DNA from: Chloroflexota bacterium
Lineage (GTDB): Bacteria > Chloroflexota > Anaerolineae > CG2-30-64-16
Assembly: GCA_029555885.1 (NCBI GenBank)
Contig: JAKPQT010000017.1
Span: forward strand, 1-15,074
Direction: 5' to 3'
DNA length: 15,074 nt
Below the pieces are notes generated by a model. It saw nothing but the letters and a program-made list of their open reading frames with translations. It was not told the DNA's origin and made no database searches. Below, piece by piece: positions 6,608-13,397 of the stretch (position 1 is the first letter of the stretch; every line of letters starts with the position of its first letter). Position numbers and translations under genes: made by a program.

Positions 6608-7519
6608 CTACCGTGCCGGCTCCGTTAACCCCGCAGCCAGGCGCACCGTCCCGAACTGGATATCCACCGTATCCTCAATGTGGCGCGCGTAGCCGCCGCC
6701 CATCACCACTGCAACGGGCAGCCGCCAGTCGCGGCAACGGTCGAACACGAGCCGATCCCGCGCGGCCAGCCCGGCCTTGCTGAGCGCGAGGCGGCCCAGC
6801 GTGTCACCCTCGTAAGGGTCGGCCCCGGCCAGGTAAATCGCAAGGTCCGCCTGCGCTGCGGGCAGCACATAGTCCAGCGCATCCAGATACGCTGCATCCC
6901 CCGTGCCGTCGGGCAGTTCGACGTCCAGGTCGCTCTGTTCCTTATGGAACGGGAAGTTCTTCGCCCCATGGATGGAGAAGGTGAAGACGGTCGGGTCCGC
7001 GGCGAGCAGCGCGGCCGTGCCGTTGCCCTGGTGCACGTCGCAGTCGATGATGACGATGCGCTCCGCCTTGTGCTCGCTCTGCACGACGCGCGCTGCAACC
7101 GCAACATCATTGAAGACACAGAACCCCTCGCCGTGGTCGGCAAAGGCATGATGCGTGCCGCCGGTCAGACTGACTGCCACGCCGCTGCTGCCGTTCACGG
7201 GGACTTCGAGCGAGGCGCGACACGCAGCGATCGTGCTGCCCACGGAGCGGCGGCTCCGCTCCACCAGTTGCGGCGACCAGGGGAACCCGATGCGCCGCAT
7301 CTCGCGCTGGCTGAGTGTGCCGGTCAGTACTTTGTCGATATAGCTCGCCTCGTGAACAAGACACAACTGGTCGATCGTGGCAGCGTCAGGGACGGTCAGC
7401 TCGCACGGCGGCACAAGCTCGCGCTCCACCCGCTCGCGGAGCAGCGCGTACTTCGGGATGGGGAAGCGGTGGCCCTCCGGCAGCGGATAGGTGAATTGGT
7501 CGATGTGGAACGTCTTCAC
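6608..7519 (-). CDS. Histone deacetylase / acetylpolyamine amidohydrolase family protein
   Basis: This is a 303-residue zinc-dependent deacetylase of the arginase/deacetylase fold. The motifs are complete: LTGGTHHAFADHGEGFCVFND with the catalytic His pair 123-124; IDCDVHQGNGTA with zinc ligands Asp161 and His163; YLAGADPYEGD with Asp234; and the late VMGGGY with Tyr277, the transition-state tyrosine. The segment FPFHKEQSDLDVELPDGTGD resembles HDAC11-like (class IV) bacterial members more than AcuC. Bacterial members remove acetyl groups from lysines, acetylpolyamines or small metabolites. The GTG start overlaps the stop of the spermidine-synthase-like gene by four bases (GTGA), which suggests translational coupling and a shared pathway. 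From that neighbour an acetylpolyamine substrate is reasonable but not shown. Confidence 0.92.
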   Translation of the reverse strand: MKTFHIDQFTYPLPEGHRFPIPKYALLRERVERELVPPCELTVPDAATIDQLCLVHEASYIDKVLTGTLSQREMRRIGFPWSPQLVERSRRSVGSTIAACRASLEVPVNGSSGVAVSLTGGTHHAFADHGEGFCVFNDVAVAARVVQSEHKAERIVIIDCDVHQGNGTAALLAADPTVFTFSIHGAKNFPFHKEQSDLDVELPDGTGDAAYLDALDYVLPAAQADLAIYLAGADPYEGDTLGRLALSKAGLAARDRLVFDRCRDWRLPVAVVMGGGYARHIEDTVDIQFGTVRLAAGLTEPAR

Positions 7520-9117
7520 TCGGCCTGCACTTCTCCTGCCTGGGGCACATCGGCTGGGGCCGGTTCCTGCTCCGGTGCTTCGCCTCTGAACACCGGCGCG
7601 AGCATCTGGTCCACCGGCGCAAAACGGTCGGTCAGCAGCGCGAGCCGGCCTTCGCTCAGAATCGCCGCCACATCCCGCTCGGGCAGAAGCATCTCAGCCA
7701 CCAGCTTTTCGCCGTCGCCGCCATCGATGAGCTGGAAGTCGCCGGTAACGAGCGGGGTGTCGGTCGCCACGACGACAAACGTCACGCGCGGCGAGGCACG
7801 CCAGGTACGGATCGTCGGAATGACGTAGACATGCGCAAACGTCTGCTCCAGGGTATGCACGTAGGCACGCAGGAAGTCACGCCGGGGGCCGTCGATCAGG
7901 TTTACCATATACAGGCCGCCATAGGCCAGCCACGCCTGCACCTGTTCGTTGAACTCCTGCGTGGTCAGGTGATACGGCACGGAGTAGTCGTTGAAAGCAT
8001 CGCCCATGATGAGGTCGTACCTGCGCACGGGCGGCCGCGCGAGGAACATGCGCGCGTCCTCATTGTAGCTGACGATGCGCGTGTCACGCGCCAGCCCAAG
8101 CAGGTCGTGGGCGACCTCCGTGACGCCCGGGTCGATTTCGATGACATCCAGGCTGCTTCTCGGATAGACCGCCTCCATGTAGCGCGGGAAGGTATAACCG
8201 CCGCCGCCGATGAACAGCGCGGAGAGCGCCGTCTCGCGCATGGCCTGGTAGGAGGTCAGCTCCGCATAGGTGCGCTCATAGCTATAGACCAGCCTTCGTG
8301 GGTTCTCCAGCGAGCTGTAGCTGTGCACCAGCCGGTCGAGGATGAGCACGCGCACGTTCTCGCCTTGCTGTTCCTCGTCGCGCACCTTGATGCAGAAGTA
8401 GTTGGTCTCGACGCTGCAGTTCGAATTGAGCCAGCCCTGTGCCTGGACGAGCGCAGACAGCCCGACCACTGCGCCGACGGCCAGGATGCCCAGTGCCGTC
8501 CGGCCCCGACGCACGCCCGCCAGCAGAAACAGCGCCGCCATTAGCAGCAGGATGACGGCCACGCCCCACACGATCCGGTGGGTGCCGAACAGCGAGATCA
8601 GCACGAAGCCGGTCGCGAACGTGCCGACGATGCTGCCGACCGTGCCCGCGGCAGAGATCCGGCCCACGGTGCTGCCGGTCTGCGCGAGGTCACGCACGGC
8701 CAGCTTGGTGACGACCGGCGAGATGGTGCCGAGCAGGACGCTGGGCAGGAAGAAGAGCGCGGCCGTCAGCGCGAGGATGCGCACGATAATGGGCCAGTCG
8801 CCGGGCACGCGCAGGCCGAGCACATCCGCGGCCAGGATACCCGTGCTGAGCAGCCCAGCCGACAGGAACAGGATGCCCAGCAGCCGGAACGACCCCCAGC
8901 GGTCAGCCAGCTTGCCGCCCAGGTAGTTGCCGAGGCTCAGGCCGGCCAGCACGACGCCGATGATGCTCGTCCAGGTATAGAGCGACACGCCGACATAGGG
9001 TGCGACGATGCGGCCTGCCACCAGTTCCAGAATCATGGTGCAGGCGCTTGAAACGAACACAATCAGGGTGAAGTGCCAGGGGCGGGGATAGGCGACCGCG
9101 GCGGGACTGCTCTCCAT
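7516..9117 (-). CDS. Fused membrane / spermidine-synthase-like protein
   Basis: The 533-residue protein starts with about seven membrane segments (15-36, 45-68, 79-100, 110-130, 155-178, 182-202, 208-226). A Rossmann-type domain of the spermidine synthase/SAM methyltransferase superfamily follows (about 240-460). Nucleotide-site motifs are ALFIGGGGYTFPRYM, LDVIEIDP and YDLIMGDAFND followed by VPYHLTTQEF. Soluble spermidine synthases have a GGGDG loop; here it is GGGGY, so the aminopropyl-transfer reaction cannot be assumed. The C-terminus has the LLTDRFAPVD motif typical of these fused proteins and then a Pro/Glu tail. The ATG is preceded by GAGGT (4 nt) and by a near-consensus promoter about 50 nt upstream, making this the first gene of a four-gene operon. 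Its partner genes hint at polyamine-like chemistry at the membrane. Confidence 0.88.
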   Translation of the reverse strand: MESSPAAVAYPRPWHFTLIVFVSSACTMILELVAGRIVAPYVGVSLYTWTSIIGVVLAGLSLGNYLGGKLADRWGSFRLLGILFLSAGLLSTGILAADVLGLRVPGDWPIIVRILALTAALFFLPSVLLGTISPVVTKLAVRDLAQTGSTVGRISAAGTVGSIVGTFATGFVLISLFGTHRIVWGVAVILLLMAALFLLAGVRRGRTALGILAVGAVVGLSALVQAQGWLNSNCSVETNYFCIKVRDEEQQGENVRVLILDRLVHSYSSLENPRRLVYSYERTYAELTSYQAMRETALSALFIGGGGYTFPRYMEAVYPRSSLDVIEIDPGVTEVAHDLLGLARDTRIVSYNEDARMFLARPPVRRYDLIMGDAFNDYSVPYHLTTQEFNEQVQAWLAYGGLYMVNLIDGPRRDFLRAYVHTLEQTFAHVYVIPTIRTWRASPRVTFVVVATDTPLVTGDFQLIDGGDGEKLVAEMLLPERDVAAILSEGRLALLTDRFAPVDQMLAPVFRGEAPEQEPAPADVPQAGEVQAE

Positions 9118-9165
9118 TTGACCTCACATACTCGCAACAGCCATACGACGATACTGCTGCGGGCG

Positions 9166-9194
9166 ATTATAGGTCAGGGCGGGACAGCGGGCAA
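9166..9194 (-). promoter_or_regulatory. Sigma-70-type promoter for the synthase-deacetylase operon
   Basis: On the minus strand, TTGCCC (9189-9194) is followed after exactly 17 nt by a perfect TATAAT (9166-9171). The predicted start of transcription is near 9159, giving a leader of about 40 nt before the ATG at 9117. The promoter lies in the 84-nt gap after mutM, so the operon is probably transcribed independently of mutM. Confidence 0.8.
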
Positions 9195-9201
9195 ATGGCT
9201 C

Positions 9202-10020
9202 TTACCGCTGGCACTGGGGGCAGAAGTGCGTGCTGCGCTGCGTGACGCGGATGCGTTCGATGGGTGCGCCGCAGCGCGGGCAGGGCCGGCCCGTCTGCTG
9301 GTAGACGCGCAACTGCTCGCGAAACGCGCCCTCGGTGCCATAGGGCGTGCGGTAGTCGCGCAGAAGGGTCCCGTTCTTGTTGATGGACTCGTTCAGCACG
9401 GCCTGGAGCGCGGCGTGCAGCGCGGCGATCTCAGCGTCGGTGAGCGACGCGCTGTTGCGCAGCGGATGGATGCCCGCCCGGAACAACGCTTCATCCGCGT
9501 AGATGTTGCCGATGCCGGCCACCGCCGTCTGGTCGAGCAGCAGCGCCTTGATCGCGGTGCGCCGCCTGCGCAGCCGGGCCGCGAGCACCTCCGGGGTGAA
9601 ATCCCAGGCCAGCGGCTCCGGCCCCAGCTTGCCGGTCACGGCGCTCGCATCGCTGACCAACCAGACGCGGCCGAACTTGCGCGCATCGGTGAACACCAGC
9701 CGGTCGCCGTCTGCCAGATCGAAGCGGGCGCGCACATGATCGTTCTCGCCGGCCGGGTCAGCATAGGGAACCACGGTCAGGTTGCCCGTCATGCGCAGAT
9801 GGATGATGAGCATGTCGCCGGAGTCGAGCAGAATCAGGATGTACTTGCCGCGACGGCCAACTTCCACGACCGTTTGACCGGTCAGCCGCGCGGCCAGCGC
9901 GTCAGGGTCGGGGGTCGCCAGCGTGCGCGGCCAACCGATGGACGCGCCGGCAAACTGCCGCCCGACCAACTGCGCCCGCAGCTCGCGGGCTACGGTTTCG
10001 ACTTCGGGAAGTTCAGGCAT
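9202..10020 (-). CDS. mutM: Formamidopyrimidine-DNA glycosylase (Fpg/MutM)
   Basis: This is a bifunctional base-excision repair enzyme that removes oxidised purines such as 8-oxoguanine and nicks the abasic site. At 272 residues it has the normal family length. The N-terminus is MPELPEVETV, with the catalytic Pro2 (Schiff base) and Glu3. Lys59 in RRGKYI contacts DNA. The helix-two-turn-helix lies at about 165-185 (AVAGIGNIYADEALFRAGIHP, with Asn172). The C-terminal zinc finger is complete: Cys247 and Cys250 in CPRC, then Cys267 and Cys270 in QRSTHFCPQC with the conserved Arg262. The ATG has a GAGG ribosome binding site, but this site touches the T-tract of a strong terminator hairpin at 10029-10078, leaving no room for a separate promoter in that gap. 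Expression may depend on read-through from the anti-sigma gene or on a promoter inside it. Confidence 0.97.
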   Translation of the reverse strand: MPELPEVETVARELRAQLVGRQFAGASIGWPRTLATPDPDALAARLTGQTVVEVGRRGKYILILLDSGDMLIIHLRMTGNLTVVPYADPAGENDHVRARFDLADGDRLVFTDARKFGRVWLVSDASAVTGKLGPEPLAWDFTPEVLAARLRRRRTAIKALLLDQTAVAGIGNIYADEALFRAGIHPLRNSASLTDAEIAALHAALQAVLNESINKNGTLLRDYRTPYGTEGAFREQLRVYQQTGRPCPRCGAPIERIRVTQRSTHFCPQCQR

Positions 10021-10028
10021 GATTCCTC

Positions 10029-10078
10029 AAAAATAAAAGCGCCGGTGAGCGAACGGTGGACCGTTCGCTCACCGGCGC
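10029..10078 (-). terminator. Strong rho-independent terminator after the anti-sigma gene
   Basis: Read on the minus strand, a perfect 18-bp GC-rich stem (10061-10078 with 10039-10056, loop 10057-10060) is followed at once by TTTTATTTTT (10038 down to 10029). It begins 11 bases after the stop of the anti-sigma gene. The T-tract runs to within 8 nt of the mutM start and abuts its GAGG, so the element may also act as an attenuator for mutM. Confidence 0.93.
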
Positions 10079-10089
10079 AAGGGTGACGC

Positions 10090-12210
10090 TCAACGTCGCG
10101 CGACATCCAGTTCAGCCTCACGCGGCAGGGGCAGCAGCCCGTAGGCCGAGCCATCCACCCCGCGCAGCGTCAGCAGCCAGCCGGAGCCGGTGTCGTGGCG
10201 GCTGATAATCTGCCGGTTCGAGACCCATCGCGGGTCAACTACGCTGACCATGTTGCCGAGAAACTGCGGCTTGCGGCTCGCATTGCCGACGTAGACCTGG
10301 TAACCATCCTGATAGAGGAAGCTCAGGCTGTCCGGCGACCAGCTCAGGAACATGCCGTTCATCAGCGTGCCGTACAACTGCGCGGCGGCGCCATCCGGGC
10401 CAGCCAGATACAGTTCGTAGACCTCACCTGTATCACCGACCGCCCGCGTATAGGCCAGTCGGGAGCCATCCGCAGACCAGTATACCTGGATTGCATCCAC
10501 CTCGCCGGCCACGACCGCCTCCCCGTTCACGGGGACACGATAGAGCGTCGCACCGTTCATTGCACTGACCGGAGTAGGGCCGGTCGGGTCGACAGTCGGA
10601 ATGGCAACCCACAGGCTGCGGCTGTTGGACATCCACTGGACCTGGCTGTCATACTGCGGCTTGGCCGGGCTGGCCGGGAAGGTCAGCGCCACACGGCGCT
10701 CGCGGCCATCCGCGCTGAACAGCGTCAGCGTACCCTGCGGCTGCGCTTCCGTGCCGTATTGCAGCAGGGCGAAGCGCGTGCCGTCGGGCGAGTAGAGCGG
10801 CGCGTATGCGCGGCCCATGTCTGTGACGTAGGTCAGGTCGCCGGTCGCAACATCCAGCCGCCACAGCTCGATGCGCGGCAACGCGCCTGCCACCGGCACG
10901 GCCACCAGGTTGACGGCCAGGGCCGCTTGCCGTGGAATCCAGCGGTAGCTCTGCAACATGCGCGCAGAGTAGCTCGCACCGAGGTTCTCCTGGGGCAGCG
11001 TGCGCTCATCCAACAGGCGCCGCGGCTCGGAGCCATCCCAGCGCACGACCCACAGTTCGGCGTAGCCTTCGCTGACATCCTTGTAGGCAATCCAGGCGCC
11101 ATCGGACGAAATGACGGGCGTCACGGCCATCTTCGCGTCGAGCAGCTTGCGCGCGCCCCCGGCCCGATCAATCGCCCAGACGGATGCAAAGTCGGTGTAG
11201 GCAACCCGCGCGCCCGCTGGCAAGACATCCCGTACCGCAGCCGTCTCGGGCAACGGTGCAGGCGTCAGAACGGCGCCCGGCACAACAGGTACGTCAGCAG
11301 CACCGCCTCCAAACCCACCGCCGCCCATGCCCAGCGGCGCCTGGCTTTCGGCAGCGCCCACCGGCCCAGCCTTTGCAGCCGGTTGTTCCGGTGCAGTCGT
11401 CGGGGCCACCGCCATGCGGCTGGCATCCGGTGCGGCTGCGTCTGCCGGCGTGCCGGTCGGCGTGCCGCTGAGCGGCCCTTCAGCGGCCGCAGCCGCCATG
11501 GCCGCGGGCGCTTCAGCGGTCGGTACGTCTTCCGTGGGCTCAGTAGTAGGTGCAACCGCATCTGCGGGTGCACTTTCCTGGACCAGAGCAGCCGCCGGCG
11601 CGTCGGCTTGCGCGGGTGCAGGCGCTTGCAGGACGGCGGCTCCGGCTCCCGCGCTCTCGGTTTCGACTTCAGCCGGCGCTTCGAGGGCTGCCACAGCGGG
11701 TTCCTCTACGGCTGCCGCGACAGCAGCCGGGGCAGCCTCAGCCGCCGGCTCGGCCTGTGTCGCGGCCGGCGCGGGGGCGGGAGCTTCCATCGCTACCATC
11801 TGTGTCGGAGCTTGCTCCGGGGCCTGCCGCGCAGTCATCGCGCCCGGCGTCCATCCCGGCCGGCTGACTAACGTCGCCGTCACGACCACCACCAATGCCA
11901 GCGCGGTCACCGCGCCGAGCCCGCGCAGCAGCCCACCATACCAGCTCGGCCGCGCGGCCTGTCGCCGCAGTCCCACCTGGGCCTCGGACAAAGTAAACGC
12001 CCGCGGCACCGGCACGCGCGGCATGGCAGCCAGCACCGCCACCGTGCGACGGAGGCTCTCCAGCTCGGCACGGCAAGCAGCGCAGGTCTGCAAGTGGCTT
12101 TCTACACGCGCCCGTTCGGCCACGGTCGTCTGCCGGTCCAGGTAAGCGGACAGCAGTTCGACATCCAGATGTGGCGTGTTCGGGCTGGCAAATGGTCGTT
12201 TCATCGGCAT
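10090..12210 (-). CDS. Membrane anti-sigma factor: zf-HC2 domain, TM, Ala/Pro linker and TolB-like beta-propeller
   Basis: The N-terminal part (about 10-60) is a zinc anti-sigma domain with the HxxxCxxC signature (His39, Cys43, Cys46 in ESHLQTCAAC). One membrane helix follows at about 95-115. A long Ala/Pro/Glu-rich low-complexity linker (about 130-290) and a Gly-rich patch come next, then a propeller domain (about 335-695) with repeated strands such as VISSDGAWIAYKD, LYSPDGTRFALLQ, YWSADGSRLAYTR and SWSPDSLSFLYQD, typical of WD40/TolB-like propellers. It presumably holds the upstream ECF sigma factor at the membrane while the propeller senses something outside. Start: the frame is open to a TTG at 12237, but ATG codons at 12210 and 12204 are more likely and keep the whole zinc domain; none has a strong ribosome binding site. 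It lies 33 nt after the sigma gene and ends in a strong terminator. Confidence 0.88.
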   Translation of the reverse strand: MPMKRPFASPNTPHLDVELLSAYLDRQTTVAERARVESHLQTCAACRAELESLRRTVAVLAAMPRVPVPRAFTLSEAQVGLRRQAARPSWYGGLLRGLGAVTALALVVVVTATLVSRPGWTPGAMTARQAPEQAPTQMVAMEAPAPAPAATQAEPAAEAAPAAVAAAVEEPAVAALEAPAEVETESAGAGAAVLQAPAPAQADAPAAALVQESAPADAVAPTTEPTEDVPTAEAPAAMAAAAAEGPLSGTPTGTPADAAAPDASRMAVAPTTAPEQPAAKAGPVGAAESQAPLGMGGGGFGGGAADVPVVPGAVLTPAPLPETAAVRDVLPAGARVAYTDFASVWAIDRAGGARKLLDAKMAVTPVISSDGAWIAYKDVSEGYAELWVVRWDGSEPRRLLDERTLPQENLGASYSARMLQSYRWIPRQAALAVNLVAVPVAGALPRIELWRLDVATGDLTYVTDMGRAYAPLYSPDGTRFALLQYGTEAQPQGTLTLFSADGRERRVALTFPASPAKPQYDSQVQWMSNSRSLWVAIPTVDPTGPTPVSAMNGATLYRVPVNGEAVVAGEVDAIQVYWSADGSRLAYTRAVGDTGEVYELYLAGPDGAAAQLYGTLMNGMFLSWSPDSLSFLYQDGYQVYVGNASRKPQFLGNMVSVVDPRWVSNRQIISRHDTGSGWLLTLRGVDGSAYGLLPLPREAELDVARR

Positions 12211-12243
12211 CTTCAAGAACGTAAGGTTGTCTAGCAAAACGTG

Positions 12244-12942
12244 CTAACTGTCACCTAGACGGTACTGGGAAGGTAAAAGTTCCTGGTGCTCGAGCAGCAT
12301 ATCGCGCAGCTTGGCACGCGCGCGGCTCAACCGCGATTTTACTGTACCCAGCGCAGTGCCCATGGTGTCGGCAATCTCCTGGTAGTCCATGCCTTCGATG
12401 TCGGCCAGCACGAGCGTCGTGCGCTGGTCGGGCGGCAGCTCACCGATCGCCACCTGGATGACGGCGGCGAGTTCCTGGCGCATGACGAAGACGTCGGGCC
12501 GTTCCGAGTTGTCGATGAGCCGAGAGTCGTACTCGGGGTCATTCTCGTCGTCGTCGCTCTCCAGGGGCACGGTCGGGCGGCGGCGCCGCGCGCGCAGGAC
12601 ATCGTAGCAGGTGTTGGTGACGATACGGAGAAGCCATGCCTTGAACGAGCCGCCCCGATACTGGTCGAGCCGCTGAAAGGCCTTGATGAAGGCATCCTGG
12701 GTGGCATCGGCGGCCAGCTCGTTGTCGCCCATGACACGATAGGCCACGTTGTAAGCGAGGCTTTGGTAGTGCAGGATGAGCTGGTTAAATGAAGGCAGAT
12801 GCCCCTTCTGCGCGGCGGCGATGAGCGCAGCCTCGTCGAACTCAGGACGCTGAGGCGGCGTCGGCCGGGTGCTGCGGCCTTCCCATCCATCGCGCAGGGG
12901 CGCTGACCAGAGCAACAAACGATGCAGTAATGAGTTCAGCAT
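12244..12942 (-). CDS. ECF (RpoE-like) RNA polymerase sigma factor
   Basis: The 232-residue sigma factor has region 2 at about 51-119 (LAYNVAYRVMGDNELAADAT, then DAFIKAFQRLDQYRGGSFKAWLL) and region 4 at about 164-215 (IGELPPDQRTTLVLADIEGM, then the helix-turn-helix YQEIADTMGTALGTVKSRLSRARAKL). An acidic linker joins them, and about 45 extra N-terminal residues precede the core. It would direct RNA polymerase to stress or envelope-response promoters and is paired with the anti-sigma gene just downstream. A TTG codon sits at 12945 and an ATG at 12942; GGTGG four bases before the ATG favours 12942. I found no convincing autoregulatory ECF promoter (no GGAAC-type -35) upstream. That upstream gap carries the 73-bp tandem repeat. 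Confidence 0.94.
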   Translation of the reverse strand: MLNSLLHRLLLWSAPLRDGWEGRSTRPTPPQRPEFDEAALIAAAQKGHLPSFNQLILHYQSLAYNVAYRVMGDNELAADATQDAFIKAFQRLDQYRGGSFKAWLLRIVTNTCYDVLRARRRRPTVPLESDDDENDPEYDSRLIDNSERPDVFVMRQELAAVIQVAIGELPPDQRTTLVLADIEGMDYQEIADTMGTALGTVKSRLSRARAKLRDMLLEHQELLPSQYRLGDS

Positions 12943-12965
12943 CAAGCCACCGAATAGGCTGCCAT

Positions 12966-13118
12966 ATCACACAAACTCACAACGTAGGACGGGTTGGCAA
13001 CCCGTCCTGCAACTGGAAAACCGCACAGCCCTGTTGTGCCATGCGATCACACAAACTCACAACGTAGGACGGGTTGGCAACCCGTCCTGCAACTGGAAAA
13101 CCGCACAGCCCTGTTGTG
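12966..13118. repeat. Tandem pair of identical 73-bp units, each with a perfect 23-nt palindrome
   Basis: Unit 1 is 12966-13038 and unit 2 is 13046-13118. They look identical base for base and repeat with an 80-bp period; the 7-nt spacer is CCATGCG. Each unit contains a perfect palindrome (12986-13008 and 13066-13088) with 11-bp arms around one central base (core GGGTTGGCAACCC). Each also has outer CACAAC/GTTGTG arms (for example 12978-12983 with 13033-13038), so the unit could fold as a stem with an inner hairpin. No coding content is convincing. The pair fills the gap between the sigma gene and the tRNA promoter. It resembles a small non-autonomous or REP-like element duplicated recently. 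Confidence 0.9.
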
Positions 13119-13133
13119 TCAGACCGAACGAAC

Positions 13134-13162
13134 TTGACGGAGACCCCTGATTCGGTTATACT
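13134..13162 (+). promoter_or_regulatory. Sigma-70-type promoter for tRNA-Leu
   Basis: TTGACG (13134-13139) and TATACT (13157-13162) are separated by exactly 17 nt, each matching consensus at five of six positions. The expected start near 13169 lies a few bases before the tRNA at 13176. The second palindromic repeat unit ends only 15 nt upstream of the -35. Confidence 0.85.
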
Positions 13163-13175
13163 CGTTTCTTGCCAT

Positions 13176-13258
13176 GCCGAAGTGGCGGAACGGTATACGC
13201 GACGGTCTCAAACACCGTTGGGCATTGGCCCTTGTGGGTTCGAATCCCACCTTCGGCA
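13176..13258 (+). tRNA. tRNA-Leu (anticodon CAA)
   Basis: The cloverleaf is clear: acceptor stem GCCGAAG (13176-13182) pairs with CTTCGGC (13251-13257), followed by discriminator A13258. The anticodon loop is CTCAAAC between ACGGT and ACCGT, giving CAA, which reads UUG. A long class II variable arm (GGGC...GCCC) fits leucine. The T arm is GTGGG-TTCGAAT-CCCAC. The 3' CCA is not encoded (the genome reads TCT). A near-consensus promoter lies just upstream. I see no strong terminator directly downstream, only a weak GC-rich stretch followed by GGTTTTAT. Confidence 0.97.
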
Positions 13259-13397
13259 TCTTACCCACCCGGCCAGGCGCTTTGGTTTTATCGTCACATT
13301 ATCGCGCGTCCTGGCACAGCCCATGTGCAGGTATTATAGCAGCGTTACTGCGTTCGGGCCAAAGCCTACATCCCAAACACATGGGGACCTTTTCTGA

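Noticed and set aside
5640..7828. Two long plus-strand frames (about 350 and 382 codons) opposite the phosphoesterase, deacetylase and synthase
   Set aside because: Translations are Arg/Gln/His-rich and lack motifs. The opposing genes have complete catalytic signatures and tight operon spacing.
9073..10086. 337-codon plus-strand frame over mutM
   Set aside because: mutM on the other strand is certain (PELPEVET, H2TH, C4 zinc finger). This frame also runs through the terminator hairpin.
10195..11871. 558-codon open frame on the plus strand opposite the anti-sigma gene
   Set aside because: It is the antisense shadow of the GC-rich anti-sigma gene. Its translation is Arg/Gly-rich with no domain, while the minus strand has clear zinc, TM and propeller motifs.
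12966..13118. Possible CRISPR array
   Set aside because: There are only two long units with a 7-nt gap, so no spacers of CRISPR size, and no cas genes are in the window.
12869..13150. Small plus-strand frame across the tandem repeat (peptide with TGWQPVLQLE)
   Set aside because: The peptide is just translation of the palindromic repeat, has no ribosome binding site, and overlaps the sigma gene start and the tRNA promoter.
13334..13339. TATTAT as -10 of a promoter for the lipoprotein gene
   Set aside because: No acceptable -35 at 16-18 nt upstream (about TCCTGG), so it is not listed as a promoter.
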